This document shows, piece after piece, positions 7,053 to 13,899 of a DNA stretch of 18,948 nt. The position numbers were made by a program, and so were the translations under genes. The DNA comes from CAZEBW01 sp964510205 (lineage in GTDB: Bacteria > Chloroflexota > Anaerolineae > VGOG01). Below the pieces are notes generated by a model. It worked only from the letters and a program-made list of their open reading frames with translations, did no database searches and was not told where the DNA came from. The stretch spans positions 1-18,948 of the forward strand of contig CAZEBW010000072.1 in the NCBI GenBank assembly GCA_964510205.1, in the 5' to 3' direction. How positions within the stretch are numbered: the stretch's first letter is position 1; every line of letters starts with the position of its first letter.

Positions 7053-7682
7053 TCAGGCTCTCGTTTGGTGCAAGTGACAGGTGTCGTTGATCAGTACGGC
7101 GGTGAAGATGCCGTCCTGGTGCTCGAAGACGTTGATGCAGGCGTTGTCCTGGCGGATGCGCCAGAAGTGGGAGTTATCCAGGCCCAGCATGGTGCAGATC
7201 AACACCTTGTTCACCACCTGGTGGGCCACCAATAGAACGGTTTGACCCTCGTGGCGGGCGGTGATTTCTTTCAGGGCGGCCATGCCTCGGAGGCGCACCT
7301 GGCGCAGACTCTCGCCATGCGGGAATTTGACCCGCTGTGGCGTCTCCAGCCAGCGCGAGTAGAGGTCGGGATGGGCCTGGCTGACCTCGGCATGGGAAAG
7401 CCCTTGCCAGTCGCCATAATTGACGTCAATGATGCCCGGCAAGGGCTGGACCGATAGGCCGAGGAGCTGAGCCGTTGGCCGGGCCGTCCCCATCGCTCGC
7501 TTCAAGGGGCTGGAGTAGACGGCGGCGATAGGGTGGTCGGCGAGTCGCTCTGCCACGGCCTGAGCTTGAGTTAGTCCCGTATCATCCAGCGATAGATCAA
7601 CCCGGCCACGGAAGCGCTCGCCGCTTCCAGCCCCGACGTTCCACTCCGTTTGACCGTGCCGCAACAAGATGATTCGGGTCAT
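7053..7682 (-). CDS. Histidine phosphatase (phosphoglycerate mutase-like)
   Basis: A 209-residue branch-1 histidine phosphatase. LLRHG at the N-terminus supplies R8 and the phosphorylated H9; SSPLKRAMGTA carries R62; VAHQ carries H154. Members remove phosphate from small molecules, such as alpha-ribazole phosphate in cobalamin synthesis, or are broad-specificity. The position usually held by the general acid Glu (L-x-E-x-x-FG in relatives) seems to be D86 in IIDVNYGDWQG, a conservative change. The ATG lies 7 bp after the tatA stop, so the two are probably one transcript. Substrate cannot be told; a CobC-like role would fit the corrinoid-activator-like gene next door, but that link is only suggestive. 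Confidence 0.85.
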   Translation of the reverse strand: MTRIILLRHGQTEWNVGAGSGERFRGRVDLSLDDTGLTQAQAVAERLADHPIAAVYSSPLKRAMGTARPTAQLLGLSVQPLPGIIDVNYGDWQGLSHAEVSQAHPDLYSRWLETPQRVKFPHGESLRQVRLRGMAALKEITARHEGQTVLLVAHQVVNKVLICTMLGLDNSHFWRIRQDNACINVFEHQDGIFTAVLINDTCHLHQTRA

Positions 7683-7689
7683 GGAGCGC

Positions 7690-7875
7690 CTAGACCTTCA
7701 GTTCTTCTTTTTCTCCTTCGTTTTGCTCTTCGTCCGAGCCCGACACAGCGCTGCGGAAATCGCGGATCGCTTCGCCCAAGGCGCCTCCCACATCGCGAAG
7801 CCGGCTGCCTCCAAAGAGCAGAAGGATGATCAGGAAGAACAGCAGCAGTTCAGGCGCTCCTATTTGTCCAAACAT
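7690..7875 (-). CDS. tatA: Sec-independent translocase subunit TatA/E family
   Basis: A 61-residue protein with TatA layout: a short N-terminus, a hydrophobic helix at 8-21 (ELLLFFLIILLLFGG), a hinge at FGGSRL, an amphipathic helix (RDVGGALGEAIRDFRSAV) and an acidic, Glu/Lys-rich tail. TatA forms the pore that moves folded twin-arginine proteins across the cytoplasmic membrane with TatC, which is not in this window. It is short for TatA but in range. The start follows AAAGGGGG. The histidine phosphatase follows by 7 bp. The toxin gene upstream ends 65 bp away with no clear promoter between, so read-through is possible. Confidence 0.85.
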   Translation of the reverse strand: MFGQIGAPELLLFFLIILLLFGGSRLRDVGGALGEAIRDFRSAVSGSDEEQNEGEKEELKV

Positions 7876-7940
7876 GTTTTCCCCCTTTGAGTAACTTCCT
7901 GTTGGTGTTTGTGTTCTTCGTATGAACTTTGCTGTAACAG

Positions 7941-8201
7941 TTATCGGTAAACTTCTCGCCGATGTCGAACGCGTGTGACAAGGAGTAGTTTTTCCTCATC
8001 GTCAATCTCGTACACAACGCGGTATTGCCCTACGCGAATTCGATATAGACGTTTGTGTCCCACGAGCTTGCGGACCCCTGGCGGGCGTGGATCCTCAATC
8101 AGATTGTCAATCGCGGCTCCGACACGATGTTTCAGTTCTGTGGGTAGCGAACGAAACTCTTTTGCCGCCGAACGAGCGAATTGCACTTCATACATTGCCA
8201 C
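7941..8201 (-). CDS. RelE/ParE-superfamily toxin
   Basis: An 86-residue type II toxin of the RelE fold: FARSAAKEFRSLP near the N-terminus, a helix with AAIDNLIEDPRPPGVRKL, then GHKRLYRIRVGQYRVVYEID and the basic end TRVRHRREVYR. RelE enzymes cut mRNA in the ribosomal A site using Arg, Lys and Tyr residues; Arg and Tyr are present in the C-terminal strand. Its start overlaps the upstream antitoxin gene by 14 bp, the usual arrangement for translational coupling. The alternative is a ParE-like gyrase inhibitor; the C-terminal Arg/Tyr pattern makes RelE more likely. No truncation is evident. Confidence 0.88.
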   Translation of the reverse strand: MAMYEVQFARSAAKEFRSLPTELKHRVGAAIDNLIEDPRPPGVRKLVGHKRLYRIRVGQYRVVYEIDDEEKLLLVTRVRHRREVYR

Positions 8202-8400
8202 TTGTGGACGCCCCGCTCATCATTTCGGCTTTCAGTGTTTCCCACGCTACGGTCGGTTCATCTTTGCGAGCTTGGGAGGCGAGCACGTCGCAGATGTCTT
8301 CCCACAACTCGCCCCACTCGTCGAGGCTAATGAGAACCCCCGTAAGCTCGCCCGTGCTGTCCGTCACGTATTGCACACCCTTTAGCTGCACCCTTTCCAT
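8188..8400 (-). CDS. Antitoxin of the RelE pair
   Basis: A 70-residue protein directly upstream of, and overlapping, the toxin. It contains VQYVTDSTGELTGVLISLDEWGELWEDI, which resembles short Phd/RelB-type antitoxins in which YVTD-G-TGVLISLDEW forms the N-terminal strand-helix region and the C-terminal helix wraps the toxin. No helix-turn-helix is obvious; DNA binding in this group is through the N-terminal fold. The ATG has GAGGAG at 8-9 nt. The C-terminal tail is short and polar. Assignment rests mainly on position and size, with moderate motif support. Confidence 0.78.
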   Translation of the reverse strand: MERVQLKGVQYVTDSTGELTGVLISLDEWGELWEDICDVLASQARKDEPTVAWETLKAEMMSGASTSGNV

Positions 8401-8477
8401 CGCTCATTCTCCTCATTCTGTGAGTCGTGGTACGGTTCAGTTCTAGAACAGCTCCAAGTCGAAGCTGGGATGTGCCT

Positions 8478-8506
8478 ATTATAGCACGGTATTGACGACA
8501 AGACAA
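8478..8506 (-). promoter_or_regulatory. Promoter for the toxin-antitoxin genes
   Basis: On the minus strand, TTGTCT (8506-8501), a 17-nt spacer and a perfect TATAAT (8483-8478). Transcription would start near 8471, giving a 70-nt leader before the antitoxin ATG. It is divergent from dnaX. No clear palindromic operator overlaps the boxes. Confidence 0.72.
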
Positions 8507-8536
8507 ATCAGAGAGTTGCTTTTGCTGCCATCGCGT

Positions 8537-8565
8537 TTGCGTAAATCGGCTATCGGTGATAAACT
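8537..8565 (+). promoter_or_regulatory. Weak candidate promoter for dnaX
   Basis: TTGCGT (8537-8542), 17 nt, then TAAACT (8560-8565). The match to consensus is 3 and 4 of 6. It is the best candidate seen in the gap between the divergent antitoxin and dnaX, and would place transcription start about 22 nt before the dnaX ATG. Confidence 0.3.
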
Positions 8566-8594
8566 ATAGAGAGGATTTGGGAGGAGGTTTTTCT

Positions 8595-10271
8595 ATGAGT
8601 GCTCAGGCATTGTACCGCAAGTGGCGCCCACACACTTTCGACGAGGTGGTCGGGCAACAGCACGTGACGCATACGCTCCAGAACGCCCTGCCCGCCGGCC
8701 GCATCAGCCACGCCTACCTTTTCACCGGACCTCGGGGCACGGGCAAAACCTCGACAGGGCGCCTCCTGGCCAAAGCGGTCAACTGTCTGTCCACCGAAGA
8801 CGATAAGCCCTGCAACCAGTGCCGCATCTGCCAGGCTATCAACGAGGGGCGGCTGCTGGACCTCATCGAAGTAGACGCCGCGTCCAACCGAGGCATTGAT
8901 GAGGTGCGGGACATCCGGGAGAAGGTGAACTTCCGGCCCAACGAGGCTCGCTACAAAGTCTATATTCTCGATGAGGCCCACATGCTGACCGAGCAGGCCT
9001 TCAACGCCTTGTTGAAGACGCTGGAGGAACCGCCTGCCCACGTGATTTTTGTTCTGGTCACCACCGAGCCCCGCAAGATCCCGGACACGATCCGCTCCCG
9101 CTGCCAGCGCTTCGACTTCCGCCGCATTCCCCTGCGGGATATGATCGGCAACCTGAAGTACATTGCCGAGCAGGAGGGCCGGGCGGTGGAGCCAGCGGCG
9201 CTGGAGCTCATCGCCCGCAGCGCGACGGGCAGCATGCGCGATGCGGTGAGCCTATTGGATCAGTTGATTTCTTATGGCGGTGGGGAGATCGCTTTGGCCC
9301 AGGTGCAGTCGGTTTTGGGCGCCGTTCCCTCTCAGGCGGTGGGGGAACTGGTGGATGAGCTGCTGGCTCGCAACCCAGCGCGAGGTCTGGACGTCATCAA
9401 TCGCGTTATTGGCGATGGCGTGGCCCCCCGCCAGTTCAACCGCCAGGTGGTGGAGTACTTGCGTGGGCTGCTGCTCATCAAGGTCGGCGATGACTCCAGC
9501 CTGGTGAGCGTCACGCCCGAAGTCTTGCAGGAGATGAAGGGCCAGGCGGCGCGGGTTTCGCTCAGAAGTCTAATCAAGACAGTCAAGCTCTTCAATCAGG
9601 CTGGCCTCGATCTCAAAGCCAGCGTCCACTCGCAGTTGCCTTTGGAACTGGCCTTTGTGGACGCCGCGTTGGGTGAAGAAGAAGCGAATCCGATCTCGCC
9701 AGCAACCCCGTCCGGTTCTGACACCAATCCCAAACCCGCCTCTCGGCCGAGAGAGCGCTCGGCTTCCCAGCCCTCCCCGACAGATGAGCCGTCTAGGGCT
9801 GTTCGAGAGAAACCCAAGAAGCAGGAGCCAGGCGCGGCCTCTGCGGGGCTGAAGCTGACGCTGGATACGGTCAATAGCCAGTGGGGTTGGATCCTGGGTG
9901 AGGTAAGACTCAAGAGCCGTGCTGTGGAGGCGCTGCTCAAATCGTGCCGGCCCTTGGAAGTGCAGGGTCGGGAGATTGTGCTGGGTTTCTACTATCCTTT
10001 TCACAAAGAGAGAATTGAGGAACCCAAGAACAAGGCCCTGGTGGAGAGCGCCTTCAGCCGGGTGGTGGAGGGCTCGTGTCAAATCCGCTGTGTGCTCTCG
10101 CCCAAGGGGGAACGACGAACGCAGCGAGCTAAGAAGCCGGTCAATAAGTCGCACAAAGACACCGTCGAGAATGGGGAGACACTCAGGGACAAGTATTCGT
10201 CCATCGCCGAGGATCCCCTCATACAAGAGGCGGTGAGCAAATACGGAGCTCAAGTTTCAGATGTGCAGTAA
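8595..10271 (+). CDS. dnaX: DNA polymerase III gamma/tau subunit
   Basis: A 558-residue clamp-loader ATPase that opens the sliding clamp onto primed DNA and organises the replisome. Visible: YRKWRP at the N-terminus; Walker A GPRGTGKT at 45-52; zinc module C64, C73, C76, C79; Walker B LDEAH at 125-129; sensor-1 VTTEP; the SRC arginine-finger motif at 168-170. After domain III comes a Pro/Ser/Lys-rich linker (about 362-417) and a C-terminal domain beginning LTLDTVNSQWGWILGEV, like the tau region of Gram-positive homologues. I chose the ATG at 8595, which follows GGAGGAGG, over an in-frame GTG at 8556 without a ribosome site. No slippery run for a short gamma form was seen. Confidence 0.95.
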   Translation: MSAQALYRKWRPHTFDEVVGQQHVTHTLQNALPAGRISHAYLFTGPRGTGKTSTGRLLAKAVNCLSTEDDKPCNQCRICQAINEGRLLDLIEVDAASNRGIDEVRDIREKVNFRPNEARYKVYILDEAHMLTEQAFNALLKTLEEPPAHVIFVLVTTEPRKIPDTIRSRCQRFDFRRIPLRDMIGNLKYIAEQEGRAVEPAALELIARSATGSMRDAVSLLDQLISYGGGEIALAQVQSVLGAVPSQAVGELVDELLARNPARGLDVINRVIGDGVAPRQFNRQVVEYLRGLLLIKVGDDSSLVSVTPEVLQEMKGQAARVSLRSLIKTVKLFNQAGLDLKASVHSQLPLELAFVDAALGEEEANPISPATPSGSDTNPKPASRPRERSASQPSPTDEPSRAVREKPKKQEPGAASAGLKLTLDTVNSQWGWILGEVRLKSRAVEALLKSCRPLEVQGREIVLGFYYPFHKERIEEPKNKALVESAFSRVVEGSCQIRCVLSPKGERRTQRAKKPVNKSHKDTVENGETLRDKYSSIAEDPLIQEAVSKYGAQVSDVQ

Positions 10272-10274
10272 GAT

Positions 10275-10301
10275 CTGCCAGGTTTCCAGAATCTGTCAGG
10301 T
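10275..10301. repeat. Imperfect palindromic repeat between dnaX and ybaB
   Basis: CTGCCAGGTTTCCAGAATC followed by TGTCAGGT. It shares the pattern GGTTTC-AGAA-CTGTC-GGT with the terminator hairpin at 13846-13885, so the two look like copies of one repeat family. Here the stem is degenerate and there is no T-tract, so it is unlikely to stop transcription between dnaX and ybaB. Confidence 0.5.
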
Positions 10302-10326
10302 ATGAGACGACGAGGAGGTAAGTAGT

Positions 10327-10671
10327 GTGAGCAAGAGGAGAAGAGGAAGGTTTCAGCCCAGGGGCGGGCAGATGGACATGATGCGCCAGGTGCAGAAGCT
10401 CCAGGAGGAGATGGTTAAGGCCCAAGAAGATTTGGGCGAGGAGACCGTGACGGTCACCGCTGGTGGCGGGGCCATTAGCGTGGTGATGACAGGACAGCAG
10501 AAGGTACAATCCATTTCCATTGCCCCTGAGGTGGTGGATGCCGACGATGTGGAGATGCTGGAGGATCTGGTCACGGCGGCGGTGAACGAGGCTTTGGAAA
10601 GGTCGCAGGAATTGGCTGCGGAGCGGATGGGCGCGTTGACCGGTGGGCTGAACGTCCCCGGGTTGATGTAG
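10327..10671 (+). CDS. ybaB: Nucleoid-associated protein YbaB/EbfC family
   Basis: A 114-residue small DNA-binding protein. The core MDMMRQVQKLQEEMVKAQEDL, then ETVTVTAGGGAISVVMTGQQKVQSISI and VEMLEDLVTAAVNEALERS, is the standard YbaB fold, which dimerises into a tweezer-like DNA clip. The start is GTG at 10327, after GAGGAGG at 8 nt. This adds a basic, Arg-rich 15-residue arm (SKRRRGRFQPRGG) before the usual first Met at 16, which could add DNA contacts. An ATG start at 10372 would give the common length but lacks a comparable ribosome site. It lies between dnaX and recR, its usual place. Confidence 0.92.
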   Translation: MSKRRRGRFQPRGGQMDMMRQVQKLQEEMVKAQEDLGEETVTVTAGGGAISVVMTGQQKVQSISIAPEVVDADDVEMLEDLVTAAVNEALERSQELAAERMGALTGGLNVPGLM

Positions 10672-10680
10672 GCGCAGAGC

Positions 10681-10715
10681 AAGCCCTAAAGGTCTCCGAG
10701 ACTTTTAGGGCTTTT
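10681..10715 (+). terminator. Intrinsic terminator between ybaB and recR
   Basis: AAGCCCTAAA (10681-10690) and TTTAGGGCTT (10704-10713) form a perfect 10-bp stem, extended by GTCT/AGAC around a CCG loop and followed by T bases. It ends 17 bp before the recR ATG, so recR translation depends on partial read-through or on an unseen promoter. Confidence 0.8.
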
Positions 10716-10732
10716 CGAAGGAGTCATCGCAC

Positions 10733-11335
10733 ATGCAAGTCGCCCCTGAGCCTGTGGTGAGGCTCATTGAGGAATTCAGACGATTGCCGGGCATCGGCCC
10801 CAAGACGGCCTCGCGCCTGACCTTTTTTCTGCTCAGGGCCCCCGCCGAACAGGCGGCGTCCCTGGCTGAGGCTTTGGGCCAGATGAGGGAGCGCATCACT
10901 TTTTGCTCCACTTGCTTCAACATCACCGAGGAGAGCCCCTGCCCCGTGTGTCGGGATGAGGAGCGCGACCGTTCCCTGATCTGCGTGGTGGAAGAGCCTC
11001 TGGACGTGTTGGCCATCGAGCGGACGCGGGAGTACGGGGGGTTGTACCACGTGCTGCACGGCGCTATCTCGCCCATGGACGGCATTGGTCCCGAAGACCT
11101 GAGGATCCGCGAGTTGATCAACCGCCTGAAGGATGGGTCTGTGGAAGAGGTGATTTTGGCCACCAACCCCAGCCTGGAGGGCGAGGCCACGGCCATGTAT
11201 CTGCATCGCCAGTTGGCGCCCCTGGGTGTGCGGATTACGCACCTGGCGCGGGGGCTGCCGGTAGGCGGGGATTTGGAGTACGCCGACCAGATCACCCTGG
11301 CCCGCGCTCTGGAGGGCCGACAGGAGATGCGATAG
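10733..11335 (+). CDS. recR: Recombination mediator RecR
   Basis: A 200-residue protein of the RecFOR pathway, which loads RecA onto single-stranded gaps. It has the full family layout: a helix-hairpin-helix with LPGIGPKTASRLTFFLL (18-34); a zinc finger with C58, C61, C70 and C73; a Toprim domain starting LICVVEEPLDVLAIE at 82 with VLHGAISPMDGIGPEDL; and a C-terminal ARGLPVGGDLEYADQITLARALEGR. Length matches the family exactly. The ATG follows AAGGAG at 9 nt. An intrinsic terminator directly upstream separates it from ybaB, unusual for this normally co-transcribed set. Confidence 0.96.
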   Translation: MQVAPEPVVRLIEEFRRLPGIGPKTASRLTFFLLRAPAEQAASLAEALGQMRERITFCSTCFNITEESPCPVCRDEERDRSLICVVEEPLDVLAIERTREYGGLYHVLHGAISPMDGIGPEDLRIRELINRLKDGSVEEVILATNPSLEGEATAMYLHRQLAPLGVRITHLARGLPVGGDLEYADQITLARALEGRQEMR

Positions 11336-11354
11336 ACACGCCACTAGGAAGCAA

Positions 11355-11383
11355 AATGCCCATCTCAAGCTGAGATGGGCATT
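11355..11383 (-). terminator. Terminator of tRNA-His, possibly bidirectional
   Basis: AATGCCCATCTCA (11355-11367) and its exact complement at 11371-11383 form a 13-bp stem with a 3-nt loop. Leftward reading gives GGGCATTTTGC, a better T-run than rightward (CATTGATTC), so it mainly serves the tRNA on the minus strand. It also lies 19 bp after the recR stop and may close that gene too. Confidence 0.75.
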
Positions 11384-11401
11384 GATTCACCTGATTTCAA
11401 G

Positions 11402-11475
11402 GGTGAGCGATGGGATTCGAACCCACGTTCTCCTGGGCCACAACCAGGTGCCTTGACCACTCGGCTACGCTCACC
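11402..11475 (-). tRNA. tRNA-His (anticodon GTG)
   Basis: A full cloverleaf can be drawn on the minus strand. Acceptor arm GTGAGCG pairs with CGCTCAC; D arm has GCC/GGC; anticodon stem CCTGG/CCAGG holds the loop TTGTGGC with anticodon GTG; T arm GTGGG-TTCGAAT-CCCAT. The extra 5' G (G-1) opposite discriminator C73 is the identity element of bacterial tRNA-His and is encoded here. The 3' CCA is not encoded (CTTG follows), so it must be added by CCA transferase. It has its own promoter and terminator. Confidence 0.97.
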
Positions 11476-11488
11476 ACAATCTGTCTTG

Positions 11489-11517
11489 ATTGTACCACAA
11501 AACGCCAAATTGGGCAA
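11489..11517 (-). promoter_or_regulatory. Promoter of tRNA-His
   Basis: On the minus strand, TTGCCC (11517-11512), a 17-nt spacer and TACAAT (11494-11489). The start would fall about 6 nt before the mature tRNA 5' end. Confidence 0.78.
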
Positions 11518-11543
11518 ATGAAGGCGTGAAGTGTGAAGCGTCA

Positions 11544-11642
11544 AGAAACCAGGTTTTTCCCGCCAGAGAAACTGCTGCATCTACAGAAACCGCTTGAAAC
11601 CAAGCGCACTCAGTATGGCAAGGGCCAAAAAACCTGGTTTCT
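11544..11642. repeat. Inverted pair of AGAAACCAGGTTTTT
   Basis: AGAAACCAGGTTTTT (11544-11558) is perfectly inverted at 11628-11642. Each copy is itself nearly palindromic (AGAAACC-GGTTTCT type). The pair sits between the tRNA-His promoter and the rel start. No target duplication or ORF is seen with it. Confidence 0.7.
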
Positions 11643-11681
11643 GATCTGCCCACCGAACGCCTACACGTAGGATAGAGTGAA

Positions 11682-13841
11682 ATGCGCGCGCAGACCAAAA
11701 GCCTTGAGAGTTTGCTTCAGCATATTCCGGATACGCTCTCTGGGAACGGCAGGGAGTTGATCGGGCGGGCCTATGAACTGGCTGAGGTGGCTCATCTCGA
11801 TCAAAGGCGGGCCTCTGGCGAGCCCTATATTCAGCATTCCTTGACCGTGGCCCGAATCCTGGCCGATCTGCATCTGGACGCTGCGACCATTGCGGCGGGG
11901 CTTCTTCACGACGTGGTGGAGGACTCCATTGTCACCTTAGAGGATTTGCGGCAGGACTTTGGCGATGAGGTGACCAGCCTGGTTGATGGGGTCACAAAGC
12001 TGGGCCAGATAGACAGGCTGAGCCAGATGACCCAGCGGGATTTGCAGGCTGAAGAGGCCGAGAGTCTGCGCAAGATGTTTCTGGCTATGGCCGATGACGT
12101 GCGCGTGGTGCTGATCAAGCTGGCCGACCGCCTGCACAACATGCGCACCTTAGAAGCCCTCTCCGAGGAGCAGCAGCAGCGCATCGCCGAAGAAACGCTG
12201 GAGATATTCGCCCCCCTGGCCAATCGCTTGGGCATTTGGCAGATCAAGTGGGAGCTGGAGGACCTGGGCTTCCGCTACCTGAATCCCTCCAAGTATCAGG
12301 AGATCGCCGTCCTGATTGATGGCCGGAGGGTCGCCCGCGAGCGGCGCATTGCACGCATCATTGGCATCTTGAAGAAGCGACTTGAGGCAGAGGGCATAGA
12401 GACCGAGATCTCGGGGCGGCCCAAACACATCTATTCAATTTACGCCAAGATGAACCGCAAGGGCCTGCCCTTTGAAAAGATCCACGACGTGCGGGGCGTA
12501 CGCATCATTGTCAGCACTGTCGGGGAGTGCTACGCTGTGCTGGGGATTGTGCACAGTCTGTGGCGACCCATCCCTGGCGAGTTCGACGACTTCATCGCCA
12601 CCCCCAAAGACAATATGTATCAGTCGCTCCATACCGCCGTTGTGGGGCCCCACGGCAATCCATTGGAGGTGCAGATTCGCACCCACGAGATGCACCGCAG
12701 AGCGGAGCTAGGCATAGCCGCTCACTGGCGCTACAAGGAGCACGCCAAGCGCGATGTTGCCTTCGAGGCCAAGATCGCTTGGCTGCGCTCACTGATGGAT
12801 TGGCGGCAGGAGGTGACCGATGCCTGGGAGTTCATTGACTCGCTCAAAAGCGACGTCTTTCAGGATCGCGTCTATGCCTTCACTCCCCAGGGTGATGTCA
12901 TTGATCTATCGGCTGGCTCCACCCCCATAGATTTCGCCTATCGCATCCACACCGAGGTGGGCCACCGCTGTCGGGGGGCCAAGGTCAACGGTAAAATCGT
13001 CTCTCTGGACTACCAACTGCGAAACGGCGATCAGGTGGAGATTATAACCGCCAAGCGTGGTGGGCCTAGCCGCGATTGGCTCAACCCCCACTTGGGCTAT
13101 ATCAAGACATCGAGAGCCCGGCAGAAGATCCGCCAATGGTTCAGACGACAGGATCGAGCAGAGACGGTGGCCCAGGGGCGGGAGGTGATAGAGAAAGAAC
13201 TCAAACGCCTGGGTCTCGCTCAAAAGGGATACGATGAGATTGCCAGGCTCTTTGATTTCGATAAGGTGGATGACCTTCTGGCAGCCGTTGGCTACGGCGA
13301 CATCAATGCTCAACAGATAGCCGGTCGGCTGATAAAGGTTGGGAAGGAAAAGGAGGAGCTGGAGCTGCCCGAAGCTGCTCCGCCGCCTCCAGAAGTCACC
13401 GGGGTGACGGTTAGGGGAGTGGGCGATCTGCTCACCCGGGTAGCGGGTTGTTGTCATCCTTTGCCCGGCGACCCGGTGGTGGGATACGTGACGCGGGGGC
13501 GGGGCATCACCATTCATCGCCAGGATTGTCGCAACATCCTCTATCTTGAGGACAAAGAGCGTCTCATTGAGGTGGACTGGGGAGGGGACGTTGAGCAGGT
13601 GTTCCCCGTGTTGATCCAGGTTCTGGCCTATGACCGCACCGGGCTGATGCGGGATATCACTGCGATTATGGCTGAGGAGAGGATCAACATCACTGCCGCT
13701 AACGTGGCTACCCGTTCCAAGGATCACACTGCCGTGATCACAGCCACTCTGGAGATCAGCAGTATTGTCCAGTTGAGTCGCGTTTTGGCCAGGATCGAGC
13801 GGCTGCCCAACGTCTTCGAAGCGCGGCGCAAGGCGGACTAA
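11682..13841 (+). CDS. rel: Bifunctional (p)ppGpp synthetase/hydrolase, Rel family
   Basis: A 719-residue long RelA/SpoT homologue that makes and destroys the alarmone (p)ppGpp. Domains: HD hydrolase with H76-D77 and E80-D81 plus LADRLHNM; synthetase around 230-340 with DVRGVRII and YQSLHT; TGS from 395; a zinc-finger region with CCHP (C590, C591); ACT domain from about 641. The hydrolase motifs look intact, so it should be bifunctional. The synthetase charge motif, however, is EFDD (300-303), the EXDD type described for monofunctional RelA, rather than RXKD. The start at 11682 has only a weak AGGAT-like ribosome site. It stands alone, closed by a strong terminator shared with the convergent chaperone gene. 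Confidence 0.95.
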   Translation: MRAQTKSLESLLQHIPDTLSGNGRELIGRAYELAEVAHLDQRRASGEPYIQHSLTVARILADLHLDAATIAAGLLHDVVEDSIVTLEDLRQDFGDEVTSLVDGVTKLGQIDRLSQMTQRDLQAEEAESLRKMFLAMADDVRVVLIKLADRLHNMRTLEALSEEQQQRIAEETLEIFAPLANRLGIWQIKWELEDLGFRYLNPSKYQEIAVLIDGRRVARERRIARIIGILKKRLEAEGIETEISGRPKHIYSIYAKMNRKGLPFEKIHDVRGVRIIVSTVGECYAVLGIVHSLWRPIPGEFDDFIATPKDNMYQSLHTAVVGPHGNPLEVQIRTHEMHRRAELGIAAHWRYKEHAKRDVAFEAKIAWLRSLMDWRQEVTDAWEFIDSLKSDVFQDRVYAFTPQGDVIDLSAGSTPIDFAYRIHTEVGHRCRGAKVNGKIVSLDYQLRNGDQVEIITAKRGGPSRDWLNPHLGYIKTSRARQKIRQWFRRQDRAETVAQGREVIEKELKRLGLAQKGYDEIARLFDFDKVDDLLAAVGYGDINAQQIAGRLIKVGKEKEELELPEAAPPPPEVTGVTVRGVGDLLTRVAGCCHPLPGDPVVGYVTRGRGITIHRQDCRNILYLEDKERLIEVDWGGDVEQVFPVLIQVLAYDRTGLMRDITAIMAEERINITAANVATRSKDHTAVITATLEISSIVQLSRVLARIERLPNVFEARRKAD

Positions 13842-13845
13842 CAAG

Positions 13846-13885
13846 AAGACCCGACGGGTTTCAAGAACCTGTCGGGTCTTTCTCT
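13846..13885. terminator. Bidirectional terminator between rel and the parvulin gene
   Basis: AAGACCCGAC (13846-13855) and GTCGGGTCTT (13871-13880) pair perfectly. The stem extends inward by GGGTT/AACCT (one G-U pair) around TCAAG, and TCTCTC follows on the plus side. Leftward reading ends in TCTTCTTGTT. The convergent genes end 5 bp to the left and 15 bp to the right. It belongs to the same repeat family as 10275-10301. Confidence 0.88.
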
Positions 13886-13899
13886 CTAAGCCTTCAGCG

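Noticed and set aside
7876..7940. Dedicated tatA promoter.
   Set aside because: No pair of boxes with acceptable match and spacing was seen on the minus strand.
8556..8594. A GTG start that would lengthen DnaX by 13 residues.
   Set aside because: There is no ribosome site before it, whereas the ATG at 8595 follows GGAGGAGG and gives the conserved family N-terminus.
9680..10271. A possible programmed frameshift giving a short DnaX gamma form.
   Set aside because: No A-rich slippery run with a downstream hairpin was found; the Lys-rich linker uses mixed AAG/AAA codons.
11659..11674. CCTACACGTAGGAT before rel as a hairpin or -10 box (TAGGAT).
   Set aside because: The stem is only 5 bp with a 2-nt loop, and no -35 box fits; too weak to list as a regulatory site.
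12906..13844. A 312-codon minus-strand frame opposite rel.
   Set aside because: It lies fully inside the clearly identified TGS and ACT regions of rel and has no recognisable content.
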